Assembly: GCA_905250025.1 (NCBI GenBank)
Contig: CAJNOJ010000261.1
Location: 36,717 to 100,716, forward strand
Length of the DNA stretch: 64,000 nt
Direction: 5' to 3'
Source of the DNA: Adineta ricciae
Taxonomy: Eukaryota > Rotifera > Eurotatoria > Adinetida > Adinetidae
In this document: positions 1-12,900 of the stretch, in pieces
How positions within the stretch are numbered: position 1 is the stretch's first letter
Layout: each line of letters opens with the position of its first letter
Notes under the pieces: model-generated
What the model was told of the DNA's origin: nothing
What the model saw: only the letters and a program-made list of their open reading frames with translations
The model's database searches: none
Translations under genes and position numbers: made by a program

Positions 1-298
1 CCTAGGATAGTCTCAATCATAATGAATAGAAGAAATTCTCAGCAAGAAAATCAATGATGGGAAATTTCGTACTTCAAGTAATTTTCTCCTTTCTCCAAAT
101 ATTTTGATTGATTCTGTCATGATCCAACAGCGGTTTTGCTTGTCTTTCTCACTCATTAGGTATAGACTTTTACATTATTTGATGCGTAAGTACATTGAAC
201 TTATTTTCTATTCCATAGTTTTTTCCTCTAAACGATAGTAACTTAATCACTGATTTGATTTGATAGATTAACTTGTATACTCGTAATTATAGAATAAA

Positions 299-444
299 AT
301 GAATTTAGTATTGTCACGTACGTCTTCAGTTCTTTCGAAAAATACGTCGAAAAAACGTACAGCTCTGATTGTGGGTGCTGGTGTAGCTGGACCTGTATTA
401 GCTTACTTTCTTCATCGTTATGGTGTACAACCAGTAGTAGTCGA
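299..444 (+). pseudogene. 5' fragment of an FAD-dependent monooxygenase
   Basis: The frame opens with an ATG and after about 20 residues reads a Rossmann dinucleotide-binding start: ALIVGAGVAGPVLAYF, that is the GxGxxG fingerprint with hydrophobic beta-strand residues, followed by a second strand (VQPVVV). This is the N-terminal FAD-binding signature of the PheA/TetX-like hydroxylase superfamily, often expanded in bdelloids. The reading stops being family-like exactly at the single N at 445. Downstream sequence to 574 stays open but shows no monooxygenase motif (no GD box, no DG motif). I therefore call it a truncated gene or an assembly-truncated 5' end rather than a working enzyme. The fold assignment from the fingerprint is fairly safe; the exact substrate cannot be told. 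Confidence 0.6.
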
Positions 445-574
445 NCGAAACCATTGGCAGTTGTACCATACGCTGCATCACCGACAAGAAATGAAAACTG
501 TTCATGAAAAATTGATTTTTTTTCTCTCGTTATTTTTCTGTTATTTGACTTTTCTTTATAGTGCTACAGAATAA

Positions 575-2359
575 AACCTCATAGGTAATATGAATAGTAA
601 ATCATGATGATATGCGATAACTTTCAAGAGTGTGGATTGGAGTGAAAAATTTTATAATTGAAATCTATAGAGCTCGTCAAACTCTACCTGGAGCGGCTTT
701 TTGATCAAGCTAAATAGTACAGTAGCAAATCTGCTTGGGGTTTTCCAAAAGTTTCATGTTTTCTTACAATTTTAGGGATTTATGAAGAGAAATTAGAGCT
801 GTTCTCAACAATTCTATCATTGAAATCGATAGGGCACATTGAGTTGAACTTAGAACCAGTGGGATCAGAACTGGAACACATATTCAGAACGGATGAATCT
901 TGAAAAAAAATTCGAATCAGATGATAAGATAACTTACGTAATTGTCCAGCTTAAATTTGATTCGAACTATTTAACAATGGTGCGAAATGAAGCAATACTT
1001 CTTTACACGGATTTGTCATTCAAAGAAGAAAATAGAAATTATTCTTTTCTCAGCATTTTTATGAAAAGACAATAATAAACAAGCGTTTAATCTCTTTGAG
1101 AAAAATATTCTCCGCTGACCATATACTCAAATACATTATTTTCTTGAGACTCTCTTATTTATAACATTTCTTTCAGTTTTATTCTTTGTGGAATAAATCA
1201 TTAGACAAATAATAGGATGAGTGTTTGTGATTCTCATGAGTAATCTCATAAAAAATATCTGTTCTCTATGTGACTATGCAGTTGAGAATCAATCTTCGTA
1301 AACTATCACATCTGGGAAAATCGAGTAACTAATAAAAATTTATTTTGATCTCGATTTATTCCAACATATTCTTTTATTTACAAATGAATCAAACAGCACA
1401 TCTGTATTCACATAGTATCGTTAGGAATGGTTACATCTCTTGGTATTGTTTATCAACAAGTGTTTATCTTAGAAACACTCAAGAAATCTATCGAAACTAA
1501 TTTAACAAAAATAAGATAGGGTAAAGATGTAGATTTTACCATGTCGATCCATAAGAGATATTCAATAAGGATTTATCCTTTCCTTCATTGCCAATGAAAA
1601 AGGACGAGTTTTTTCAGGATGATAGAGTCGATCCATTATAAAAAATATCATTTTTAATTAAAGAATATTTTATCCCTATTTTGGCGTAACAAGTCTAACT
1701 AAAGAGACAATGCTCAATCTTAATATATCATATATTTTTCGTTGAGTGATATCTTTTTATCCAATGACGCACTGTTAAATGATCATTAAAAATGTGTATG
1801 TTCATTCGTTTCTACCTTCGTTTACGTCACAAGAATCTCTATAGCAAATAACAATTCAAACGATGCAATTTTTTGTGGATCTGCTGGTAGATGTGATTCG
1901 AGCAAGACCTCATAAATTTTCAAAACGTTGCTCCATCAACATATATTTCAATAGGTGCACATGATCGTATTGATCCAAATAATTTCCCCGGTATTGTTCA
2001 TTGAAGTCCATAACTGACTTATTCAATTAGAACCTGTCAAAAGAATGAGGGTGTGCCATGTTTTCCCATCTCTACGCCTATGCTTTCATCTTCACCCTCA
2101 AATAGCGACTTTCCATATATAATATCCGTTACATTTTTTGTTCGATCTTATTAAACTTTGAACGATATCATGTTTTCAATACGAAAATTCCTATTCATTT
2201 TCGCGAGACATTTCTTTAAATATTCTATTTATATTAACATATGTCTGTCATTGAAAAATATTATATCATACAGTCTATCATATGAATATATCTTTTATAA
2301 TAAGATATTGTCATTGCATAATGTTCTTGATACATCTGCCTTCGTCTCGTTAATCATCT
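575..2359. other. Gene-free AT-rich stretch
   Basis: Short open frames occur (for example 893-1075), but they start without ATG context, have no recognisable motif and have no neighbouring exons with matching phase. I see no gene here. The last 100 bases (about 2256-2358) recur after the 100-N gap. Confidence 0.4.
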
Positions 2360-2459
2360 NNNNNNNNNNNNNNNNNNNNNNNNNNNNNNNNNNNNNNNNN
2401 NNNNNNNNNNNNNNNNNNNNNNNNNNNNNNNNNNNNNNNNNNNNNNNNNNNNNNNNNNN
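2360..2459. other. Assembly gap (100 N)
   Basis: Exactly 100 N characters, the conventional placeholder for a scaffold gap of unknown size. The sequence just left of it (about 2260-2358) and just right of it (about 2462-2558) are near-identical, so the gap lies inside a local repeat or is bordered by two overlapping contig ends. Confidence 0.95.
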
Positions 2460-3521
2460 TAATATCTCATACATTCTATCATATAAATATATCTTTTATA
2501 ATAAGATATTGTCCTTTCATAATGTTCTTCATACATCAGCCTTCGTCTCGTTCATCATATCTTTCACCTTATTCTATCAAAGTTTATTTCATTCTATATT
2601 ATATATGAAATCCGATTGAAATTCAATCCAATCATAAGTGTTTCATATCATATAGTATAGACATTATTCCTTCAATTTGTTTTTCGATAATCATAAATTA
2701 AGTAAAGAAAATATTTGTATTATAGTGAAGAGAAAAGATCAATTAAAGTAAAAGAAGTAAATAATATTTGATAAATACATCTTATTTTGTAAAAAAGAAA
2801 AAATATGATGACAATAGAAACAAATTGATTGAGAATCTCTATGAAATAGAACGAAAAGAAAAATTCTTTGACAAAAATGAACATTTATTCATCAGAGAAT
2901 AGATAAATATATTAATTAGAGGTAAATAATCGTTTTTAAGATGATTTATTCCCGATGAATAAGAAGAAAGAATATCAAATTGTTCAATGACAATAATCTT
3001 TTTAAAAAAAGTTTGTTTTTTCTTTCAATATTTTCATCTCAACTCACCGAGTAATGAAATCGATCGGTAAATAAAAGTTGAATTTAAAAATGGAACTAAT
3101 GCTTTCATATATCAACAAGAATTATACATTGGTTGATTCTGTTTTATTTTGTGTAGTCTACTTGACCTTAAAAAGCTTGTATGAAACATTGTCTATCGAT
3201 CTAGTCGATACTTTTTTTCGTATTATTCTCACCGTCCGTGACCTCTTCTCTTATATATATATATATATGCACTTTATGATTGAACGTCACTTATTTTCCT
3301 CTGAATATATAGAAATGTATGTATTAGACGATTGATACAATTGATCGTGTGAATACGTTAAGTAAAGTAACTATATATTTCTTTTCTCTCTCATTTATTT
3401 GTATGCGGATAGTGACTGTGAGATAGATTTATTTATCGATATCATATGAATAATTAGTTTCAAATACAATATCGGTTGTCATTTGAGAAGTCAATTTAAA
3501 GAAATCTTTGTCTTTTTTTAG
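2460..3521. other. AT-rich intergenic region upstream of the membrane-protein gene
   Basis: No convincing exon. The frame at 3078-3335 starts with TTG and shows no domain. A short (TA)n run lies near 3254-3268. The right edge (3508-3521) is a T-rich tract ending in AG directly before an ATG, which resembles a splice or trans-splice acceptor. Confidence 0.4.
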
Positions 3522-6393
3522 ATGTATTTCCTATTAATTATGATTCTCATATCAAGAATTGATTTAAGTTTTACACAATTTTTTACCAATAACATCTGAT
3601 TTTGATGCTTATGGTCTTAAAATAACTGGTAATGAAATTATGTTAATTGAAGTGTTGGGTGATCTTCAAATCTTCTCTATTCGATTTTCTCCATACAATT
3701 CAAAATCTGAATCTCTTCAATGTTCAATTGAATACAATGAATTAACACAATATGTACATTCAGTAGGTGTTGGTAAAAAACAAAATTTAACTCAATCATA
3801 TTTCTTTTTCGCTGGTGAAATCATATCCAATAAACAATCATTGACTAGTTTATCTCACAATAATAGTTTCTTCATCGGTATATTATCTCATAATGATTCA
3901 AAAAACGACCAGGATACAAAAACATCATTAAATTGCGATCATTTTCAATATGAATCATTTCAATTTATTTCAGAGTATGATCATCAAGAGTTTTTTGTCT
4001 TTAGTGTTGAACCTTATGGTCAATATGCAATAGGTTTAGCAAAAGATTTTGTTTTTATTTATCAACCATTTTCTGGCAAAATGATAGAAATCAAGAATAG
4101 TAGTCTTGTATGGCCTACGAACACAACATTCTTACCCATAGCAGCTGATACACATGTCTTATATACAATTGTTGTTGGATTCGTTATTAATGGTCCTTTA
4201 TTTCGAGTTCGTGCAACTCCGACAGTTTATGTTATATCAAATTCTAATCTGACAATATTATCAATATGGTCTTATACAGCTGCACTTAATTCATGGCAAT
4301 CATATTTAACTTATTCAAATCTTAAAAAATGGTCAAATCAATATGCTATGTCAATTAATATTAATCCTGATGATGCAAGTCAAGTACTTGTTGGTATGCC
4401 ATTTCTTAATATTGTCTTTTTATTGATTATTACTATGGGTGATAGTAATATCAAATTAAGTAGTTTTATCGATAATGGAAATTCAATCGGATTTGGAAAA
4501 AGTGTTACATGGTTACCGAATTCTGATGCTGCAATTCTCAATTCCAACTATTTGATTCATGATTCATCAAAAATTTATTTATATAAATCATTAAATGAAA
4601 CAAGTTTATCATCACCTACGACTATATTTCCTAATATTCATCAACCATTACCATCAACAATAAATAGTCATTTAATTCGAATGATTTCAACTCCAACTTC
4701 ACTTGTTCTACTTGCAATTGATGGAGGAATTTTTCATATATTACCATCACCGCCTGGATATTTTTCATCAACAACTTCCGTGATAACTGATTCAATATCA
4801 ATTGCAAGTGAACCAATGATTTGTATGCCTGGTACATATAAAAGCGAAACAAGTATTTTTCCATGTTCTTTATGTCCAAATGGTACAAAAAATTCGGGTG
4901 GTCAATTGTCTATTTCATGTATTAATTGTTCATCGGATAGTTTTTGTCCAATTGGATCTGTCATTGATCTACATAAAAGTGTTCTTTATTCCCAATTACA
5001 AGCATCTGTTCATCCACGTTCACCTGAAGTGATCATATTTGATGAAATTCTTCTTCAAAATATGTTTTCAATTAATTCAACTTATTGTATGCTTATTTCA
5101 CCTCTTTTTTGGGTATTAATCGTCATTGGTATTGTTATTGTAATATTAATTGGTATGGGTATACTTAAACGATATGTTAAACATCCTAAATGTCATCAAG
5201 TACGTCATCATGTTAAGAATATCTTTCGACAAATTGATCTTATTGTAAGTATTTGAAAATATTTAGTAATTCTTTCTTTTGAAAACAATTTCATTAGCAT
5301 GAAGGTGAAATGTGGATATGTGGATTGGTTTCAGTTGGTATTATTGTTCTACTTAGTTTTGCTTATACATTTTCGGTGAATTTTTATCTGGAATATCCAT
5401 CTGAACATAGTACTCCAGCAACATTTGTTTGTAATGAACAAATTCGAAACGTTAAATATGAAAGTGGTTTACAATCACTGGCAATTCCAGCATCGAAAGA
5501 AGAACAACCTATGTTATATCTTCTTAATAAACAACATTTTACTGTTCAATTAGATTTATTAAATACTGTTGCTTCATGTCAAAGTTTATCTGTTGAACAA
5601 ATTCGTGAATCAACAGCAGCTCATGTTGCTTCTAATTGTACAGATTCTATGGGAATTTTATCATCGATTTTAGAACTGCCTTATCATAGAGTAATACTCA
5701 AATGGAATCTTAATGATATTGCATTTATTGGTGCTATACGTATTCGTCTTTCGGCTAATGAAAATAAAAATGATTTATATAAACTGAAATCACTTAATTT
5801 CAGTGAAACATTTTACGATAATTCAAATCGAACATTGGCTCAAACAATACATATCAATTTAGAATTGACGAAGGTGATTTTTATTGTAAAACACAACAAA
5901 AATGTTTTCTTTACTTTTGTTCTTTTTTTGTGATAATTAGGCGATTAATGAAACCGAATCACTTACAAGTCATGAATCGAAATTTTCGGGAATTTGGTAT
6001 CCAACATTTGTAGCTGATGCAAATCATATGTTTATTTCATCGAGTGAATATATTAAATTATCAAATTTAACATCAACTCGAATAACTCTTACAATAACTG
6101 AAACATCGTATTATATTAAAAATCGTCAATTACCTATTGCTAAATTACGCGAAATTATTTTTCATAATCTTCTCTTTACTATTGTTTGTATTGAAATATT
6201 TCATTTATGTATTCTTCTATGTAAATTAATGGTTATTCCTCCATTGAAGTTTATTGGGAAATATTTTGTTAAATTGAATCAATTTGTATCGAAAACAGAG
6301 GAAAGTATTATTCGTGATATTCTTATGGATGATCATAGCACAATAACAACAACTACAACAACGAACGATTGTGATGTTATTCAAATAAGTTAA
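3522..6393 (+). CDS. Signal-peptide membrane glycoprotein with cysteine-rich motif and three TM segments, 3 exons
   Basis: Exons are about 3522-5244, 5298-5873 and 5941-6393, with GT-AG introns of 53 and 67 bp that keep phase 0. The ATG at 3522 directly follows a pyrimidine-AG acceptor and encodes a signal peptide (MYFLLIMILISRID...). A one-base surplus in the T6 run at 3579-3584 breaks the frame before the main frame resumes (T-S-D-F-D-A-Y-G). The ectodomain, about 430 residues with many N-glycosylation sites, reads like repeated beta-propeller blades. It is followed by a cysteine cluster (MCMPGTY...CSLCPNGT...CINC...FCPIGS) like the GCC2/GCC3 or ephrin-receptor-like motif. TM1 is near 5101-5165, TM2 starts exon 2, a cysteine-containing loop follows, and TM3 lies near 6160-6240. 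It may be a surface receptor or adhesion protein; ligand unknown. The last exon is duplicated at 8337-8801. Confidence 0.7.
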
Positions 6394-6549
6394 TCAATAG
6401 ATAAGTTTATGTCATATTATTTATCATTGTAAATAGTCGACTTCAAAATTATACTATCACTTTTGTGTATCAATTGATATTATCTTAATAAATCGTTTTT
6501 TCTGCTACACTTACACGTTTTTGCACATTGATGTGAATAATTCGAGGAA

Positions 6550-7035
6550 CAAAAATGAACATTTCATATCTTGAAGGTGAGGGTGAGGATGTTTTGATAT
6601 TAAGAAACATACTCATAATCATATACCCTCCTATCCTATCCATTCGTTCATTCCTATGTCAACTGTACCCAATTTCGCAACATCATCTTCACTCTCGGTC
6701 TCCTCACCCACGTCTAGTAGGTTGTATTATTCTCGAAGTACATACATGGCATTGATATTAATCAACGAAAATATATTAGTTAGTGGCGAAGAGGGTATGA
6801 CTGCAACTGTGAGTACTGCTATGCTGTACAATTCATCATCCGAATCATGCGGACACTTACAGATGATATGCGAACTGTGCGCGACATTCTCACACAACAT
6901 CTATACTGACTAATGAAAAAGTGTTGGTAACAGGAGGAGATGATTCAAAAGGAGAATTAACTTGTGTAGAATTATATGATCCACCATTAGGATTACAGAG
7001 AATTACTGGGAATATCCTCGTTTTTATATCGTTCT
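6550..7035 (+). pseudogene. Kelch-repeat relic, copy 1
   Basis: Translating 6746-7000 in shifting frames gives kelch-blade phrases: LINENILVSGEEG, then a TAMLYNSSS block, TDDMR-like, and TNEKVLVTGGDDSKGELT followed by VELYDPP. The pattern 'TNEKVLVTGG...ELYDP' is the canonical bdelloid kelch repeat. Frameshifts and stops separate the blades, and no start or upstream exon is visible. Lying 150 bp past the end of the membrane-protein gene, it is a decayed remnant of a kelch beta-propeller gene. The same relic recurs at about 9000-9440. Confidence 0.6.
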
Positions 7036-7502
7036 GAAATATATCAATAATAATAAATGAACTTTTCTATTGTAATAGAATATGCATGTGAGATTTGAAG
7101 GGTTCGAAAGAAATTAGAAAAATTTCCGAGAAAATTGTCTTTTTTCCTTGTTTATGAGAACAGGAGAACGAACGGAAAGAAAATCGAAGCAAACCGATAA
7201 CACGTGTTCTTTTGTATCGGCTGATGTTGTTTTGAGGGTGAGAAAAGTGGTTTTTTTTCATCATGGGATAAATTTTCATTGTAAGATTTCTTTAATTTTA
7301 AAAGAAAAAGTAACATCTTCGCTAATTTCATTCAGAATCATTTAAAGTTACTCAAAACCTATTTTTGGCTTTTCACATGGATTTTTTCCCATTAAAATAC
7401 CCAGTTTTGTTATGACATATAAACATCACATAGCACAGAAAGAAAGAAAAAACACTTCATTTCATTTTAGTAACTTATATTCATTCAACTCGGTCAGAGA
7501 CA

Positions 7503-8290
7503 ATGCCAAATAAGAAACGACAACAAGGTACAGTTCTCAGGTTTGAGACAGCCATTCGATATTTTTTAAAATTCATTTTCAGCTCGCCATAATGCAAAAC
7601 AAGCAACAAATGATTTACACGAGGTTTCTACCCCAGTCTTTTCACCCTCAGTCGCTGAATCAGAATTAACCACTGACTCAACGAATAAAGTTGAACTCCC
7701 CGTCACAACAAATACGACATCTCAACCGTCAACTGTTCCTAAACCAGCATGGGGTCCTCGTCAAGAACCACCTCAAAACATTACAACACCAAAACCGGTT
7801 TGGGGATCAGGACAGCAGCCATCTGCCATACCCAAATCAACAGCTGATTCTTCAACGAGAACTTCCACTCGAATTGAACGTTCCTATAGTGTTGTTCCAA
7901 CAACAAATCAACCAACACGAAATTCATCGCGCGAATCTCGTTGTCAAAGCGTTGTTTCCACACGACGTAGACGATATATTTGTTCAGTAGTTCCTGATAG
8001 TGCCGTATTAACACCAATTCGTCGACCAGATAACGGTGGAACAAGTGGAACTGAAGTTTTAGTTTATACAAATCATTTTAAAGTCGATATGGACGATGCG
8101 ATTATCAATCAATATGATGTCGACATTCATTCGATAGACAATCGAGGAATAACACGATCTGCACGAAAAGATGAACGATGGGAAGTTGTTAAAAAAATCG
8201 TTCAAGAAAATGAAAATTTTCCAATGGTTTGGTAAGAAGATTAATTTTTAAAATAAATCAAAAAGAGATTTCTTTTTTCTACAGGTATGA
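7503..8290 (+). CDS. Argonaute 5' exons (copy A), truncated at a single N
   Basis: Exon 1 is 7503-7527 (MPNKKRQQ), exon 2 is 7583-8231 and exon 3 begins at 8285. Phases match the full-length copy starting at 9929, which it follows closely. Exon 2 has no internal ATG near its start, so simple frame scans miss it. It encodes a low-complexity Ser/Thr/Pro/Gln-rich leader with two Trp-Gly motifs ([18 protein letters not shown]), an RRRR stretch and then the Argonaute N domain ([14 protein letters not shown]... INQYDVDI). The coding sequence stops at the N at 8291, after which the DNA jumps to a copy of 5896 onward. It is most likely an allele or paralogue of the gene at 9929, cut by a bad join. 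Confidence 0.75.
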
Positions 8291-8291
8291 N
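8291..8291. other. Single-N junction between duplicated blocks
   Basis: Left of the N is Argonaute exon 3. Right of it is intron 2 of the membrane-protein gene (8292 matches 5896). The block 5896-8290 therefore recurs as 8292-10716. Confidence 0.9.
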
Positions 8292-8336
8292 ACAAAAATG
8301 TTTTCTTTACTTTTGTTCTTTTTTTGTGATAATTAG

Positions 8337-8801
8337 GCGATTAATGAAACCGAATCACTTACAAGTCATGAATCGAAATTTTCGGGAATTTGGTATCCAA
8401 CATTTGTAGCTGATGCAAATCATATGTTTATTTCATCGAGTGAATATATTAAATTATCAAATTTAACATCAACTCAAATAACTCTTACAATAACTGAAAC
8501 ATCGTATTATATTAAAAATCGTCAATTACCTATTGCTAAATTACGTGAAATTATTTTTCATAATCTTCTCTTTACAATTGTTTGTATTGAAATATTTCAT
8601 TTATGTATTCTTCTATGTAAATTAATGATTATTCCTCCATTGAAGTTTATTGGGAAATATTTTGTTAAATTGAATCAATTTATATCGAAAAAAACAAAGG
8701 AAAGTATTACTCGTGATATTCTTATGGATGATCATAGCACAGTAACAACAATAACAACAACTACAACAACAAAAGATTGTAATGTTATTCAAATTAGTTA
8801 A
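8337..8801 (+). pseudogene. Last exon of the membrane glycoprotein, second copy
   Basis: This is a near-identical repeat of exon 3 (5941-6393), beginning right after the same intron acceptor at 8335-8336. It carries the final TM segment (HNLLFTIVCIEIFHLCILLC) and an acidic, Thr-repeat tail slightly longer than in the first copy. Exons 1 and 2 are absent because the sequence starts inside the intron at the N at 8291. By itself it cannot make the protein. It is either the 3' end of an allelic copy or a partial tandem duplicate. Confidence 0.8.
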
Positions 8802-8999
8802 TCAATAGATAAATTTATGTTATATTATTTATCATTGTAAATACTCGACTTCAAAATTATAATATCACTTTTGTATATCAATTGATAGTGTCTTAATAAA
8901 TCGTTTTTTCTCCTATAATTACACGGTTTTGCACATTGATGTGAATAATTCGAGGAACAATAAATTGTACTTTCCATTAGATATGTTCGCAGGGTGAGA

Positions 9000-9440
9000 A
9001 CGTTTTGATATTAAGAAACATACTCATATTCATATACCCTCCTCCAGTCGTTCATTCCTATGTCAACTGTGCCCAATTTCACAACATCATCTGCACTCTC
9101 GCCCTCCTCACCCACGTCTAGTAGGTTGTATTATTCTCGAAGTACATACATGGCATTGATATTAACCAACGAAAATGTATTAGTTTATAGTGGCGAAGAG
9201 GATATGGCTACAACTTTGAATACTACTATGCTGTACAATTCATCATCCGGATCATGGACACTTACAGATGATATGCTAATTGTGTGCGACATTCTCACAC
9301 AGAGTCTATATTGACTAATGGAAAAGTGTTGGTAATAGGATGAGATGATTCAAAAGGAGAATTAACTCGTATAGAATTCTATGATCCACCATCAGGATTG
9401 CAGAGAACTACTGGGAATATCCTCGTTGTCGGTAGCGAGT
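9000..9440 (+). pseudogene. Kelch-repeat relic, copy 2
   Basis: This duplicate of the relic at 6550-7035 carries the same phrases in better shape: LTNENVLVYSGEED, TTMLYNSSSGSWTLTDDM, a frame break, then TNGKVLVIG and an IEFYDPPSGLQRTTGN end. 'GSWTLTDDM' is a textbook kelch blade edge. Frameshifts and an in-frame stop before the last blade keep it non-coding. That the lesions are shared shows the decay preceded the block duplication. Confidence 0.6.
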
Positions 9441-9928
9441 ATAGTTATACGGTTTTGTATCGTTATGAAATATATCAATAATAATAAATGAACTTTTCTA
9501 TTGTAATAGAATATTCATGTAAGATTTGAAGAGTTCGAAAGAAGTTAGAAAAATTTCCTAGAAAATTGTCTTATTGACTTTGTTTATAAGAACAGAAGAA
9601 CAAACGAAAAGAAAATCGAAGCAAACCGATAACACGTGTTCTTTTGTATCCGCTGATGTTGTTTTCAGTGAGGAAAATGAGTATTTTTCATCATGGGACA
9701 AATTTTCATTGTAAGATTTCTTTAATTTTAAAAGAAAAAGTAACGTCTTCGCTAATTTCATTCAGAGCCATTTAAAGTTACTCAAAACCTATTTTTGGTT
9801 TTTCACATGGATTTTTTCCCAGTAAAATACCCAGTTTTGTTATGACATATAAGCATCGCATAGCACAGAAAGAAAAAAAACACTTCACTTCATTTTAGTA
9901 ATTTATTCATTCAACTCGGTCAGCGACA

Positions 9929-12900
9929 ATGCCAAATAAGAAACGACAACAAGGTACGGATCTCAGGTTTGAGACAACCATTCAATATATTTTTTAAAAA
10001 CATTTTCAGCTCGAAATAATACAAAACAAACCACAAATGATGTACACGAAGTTTCTACTCCAGTCTCTTCACCCTCAGTCGCTGAATCAGAATTAACCAC
10101 TGACTCGACGAATAAAGTTGAACTCCCCGTCACAACAAATACGACATGTCAACCGTCAACTGTTCCTAAACCAGCATGGGGTCCTCGTCAAGAAGCACCT
10201 CAAAATATTACAATACCAAAACCGGTTTGGGGATCAAGACAGCAGCCATCTGCCATACCCAAATCAACAGCTGATTCTTCAACGAGAACTTCCAATCGAA
10301 TCGAACGTTCCTACAGTGTTGTTCCAACAACGGCTCAGTCAACAGGAAATCCATCGAGAGAGTCTCGTAGTCAAAGCGTTATATCCACACGACGTCGACG
10401 ATATATTTGTTCAGCAGTTCCTGATAGTGCCGTATTAACACCAATTCATCGACCAGATAATGGTGGAACAAACGGAACTGAGGTTTTGGTTTATACGAAT
10501 CATTTCAAAGTCGATATGGACGATGCGATTATTAATCAATATGATGTCGATATTCTTTCGATAGACAATCGAGGAATAACACGATCTGCACGAAAAGATG
10601 AACGATGGGAAGTTGTTAAAAAAATCGTTCAAGAAAATGAAAATTTCCCTATGGTTTGGTAAGAAGATCAAATTTTTAAAATAAATCAAAAAGATATTTC
10701 TTTTTCTATAGGTATGATGAAGGTAAAACATTGTATACACGAAGTTTATTGACGGATTTTACTAAACCGATTGAAATCAATATGAAAAGAGGCGATGAAA
10801 CAAAAAAATACCAATTAGTTATTATTAATCTTGTTCGACAAGATAAAATTTCGAATATATTCGATTTTATCGAGAAGAAAACAACAACTCGACCACGTGA
10901 TACAATCAGAATTATTGAGACACTTTTTAAACAACGTGCAAGAAATGATCTCATTTGTGTTCGAAACCAATTTTACAATCGAAATCAAATACTAGACGAT
11001 CTCCGTATGTGGATCATTTTCTCTTTCCATGATAAACATTCATTTCTTTTCGTAGATGATGGTCGTGGAATGGCCAAAGGTTTCTATCAAGCCTTATTTT
11101 TAACTCGATGTGGACCAACGTTAAATGTTAATCTGACATTCACTTGTTTTTATATACCATTGAAATTCGTCGATTTTGCTTGTAAATATCTACGAAAAGA
11201 TATTACGAGAAATTTTACTGAACACGAAGGAAAATTATTTCAAAAAATTCTTCGAGATTTACTGGGTATATGAACGATTGTTTCCACCATGAAATCAGTT
11301 ATTCTTGTTGTTTTTAGTTGAAACAGAACATACAGGTCGAAAAATTCGTTATAAATTCCGTCGATTTGGTCTTCCTGCAAATCAATTGATGTTCACTGTC
11401 GGTGATGAAAATGAAAATTCTTTAGCTCAAAAGATCAGCGTTGAAGATTATTTCAAACAAAAGTATCATATGCAACTACAATATCCACATTTACCATGTA
11501 TTGATGCAACTAACGGAACCAATAGACGAGCGAATTGGTTGCCAATGGAAGTTGCCAGTGTAAGTCCATTCATTTCTCTTTTTTTAAGAAGAAAAATTCC
11601 AATGAGTTTAGATTGTGGAATGGCAAAGATCACTGAAACCATTAGATGCAACACAACGAGCATTGGTTTCGGGTAAATCGATCATAAAACCCTTAGAACG
11701 ATATAATCAAATAATGAGTATAATGAATTCGCGTGATTTTGACAATGATGTTTATTTGAAAGAATTGAATATTCGTGTACAAAAACAAGAAATGCTTTCG
11801 GTCAAAGCTCGAATACTTAAAGCACCAACGATTCAATATCGCGGACCAAAACAACAAGATATTATCGAATCCGTCAATGTTGGTAAATGGAGAATTAGGA
11901 ATTGGTTTTACAAAACAACAGAGATTTATTCCTGGGGAGCGATTTATTTCGGTTCAAAACCACCGGATAACGCAACAAAAGAGATTCTCAATAACTTTGT
12001 CGGACAATTTCCTGAAGTAAATCATCTTCTTAAAGACATTGTATCAATGCATTTTCATTGTCTTTGAAGTTACTCAAACGCAAAGGTTTCGTCATTCGAT
12101 CAAAATTCGATTTACGACTTGAGCCCGATCGAAAACAAAATATCGAACGAGTTTTAACGGATGCGAGTCAAAATCGGTGGCAATTGGCTGTGATTATTCT
12201 CGATACAACTATCGATCAAGTTTATGATTATGTTAAACAATTAGGAAATCAACAATTAGGACTTCGAACACAATGCATCGATATGAATGCATTGAAAAAG
12301 AACACAAATAATTTCTCGATGTGTAAGACAATCTTCGAAAAGCTTTCATTTAGATTTGTTCTTTTGTTTAGATGTGGACAATTTAAGTCAGAAAATTAAT
12401 GGAAAATTAGGTGGAATTAATAGTTTTGTGAATACAAAACTTGCGTTAAGTCGATCATCGAAAGAAGATGTGTTTATGTTCTTTGGAGCAGATGTATGTC
12501 TTATCTATGTCGAAAGATTTTATTGGAATTATTCTTTGTTAGGTTACTCATTCAACATGTTCGACGGATCGACCATCGATTGCAGCTGTTGTTGCTTCAC
12601 GTGATCCAACAAATACTCTTTATGCTGCTCGACTGTGTGAACGTAAGATTTTGAGAAGAATTTCAAATAAATTCGCAATTCTTTTCGTTGGGAATAGAAT
12701 ATCCGAAAAAAGGTCGTTGTTCATTGGAAATTATCAAAGAATTGGATCAAATGGTTGCGGATTTATTACGTTTATTTGCACGTACATGTGGTGGACGTCT
12801 TCCGAATAAAATTGTTTTCTACCGTGATGGTGTTGATGAAGGACAATATCAAAAAGTATTAGATAACGAAGTGAACAAAATCAAACATGCGTGTCGAAGT

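Noticed and set aside
893-1075. 60-codon open frame
   Set aside because: Short, no motif, no neighbouring exon, and AT-rich composition gives such frames by chance.
7781-8071. Minus-strand 96-codon frame opposite Argonaute exon 2
   Set aside because: A shadow frame. The plus strand carries the conserved N domain and correct splice phases.
10435-10954. Minus-strand frames opposite Argonaute exons 2-3
   Set aside because: Shadows of the Argonaute coding strand, with no domain or signal of their own.
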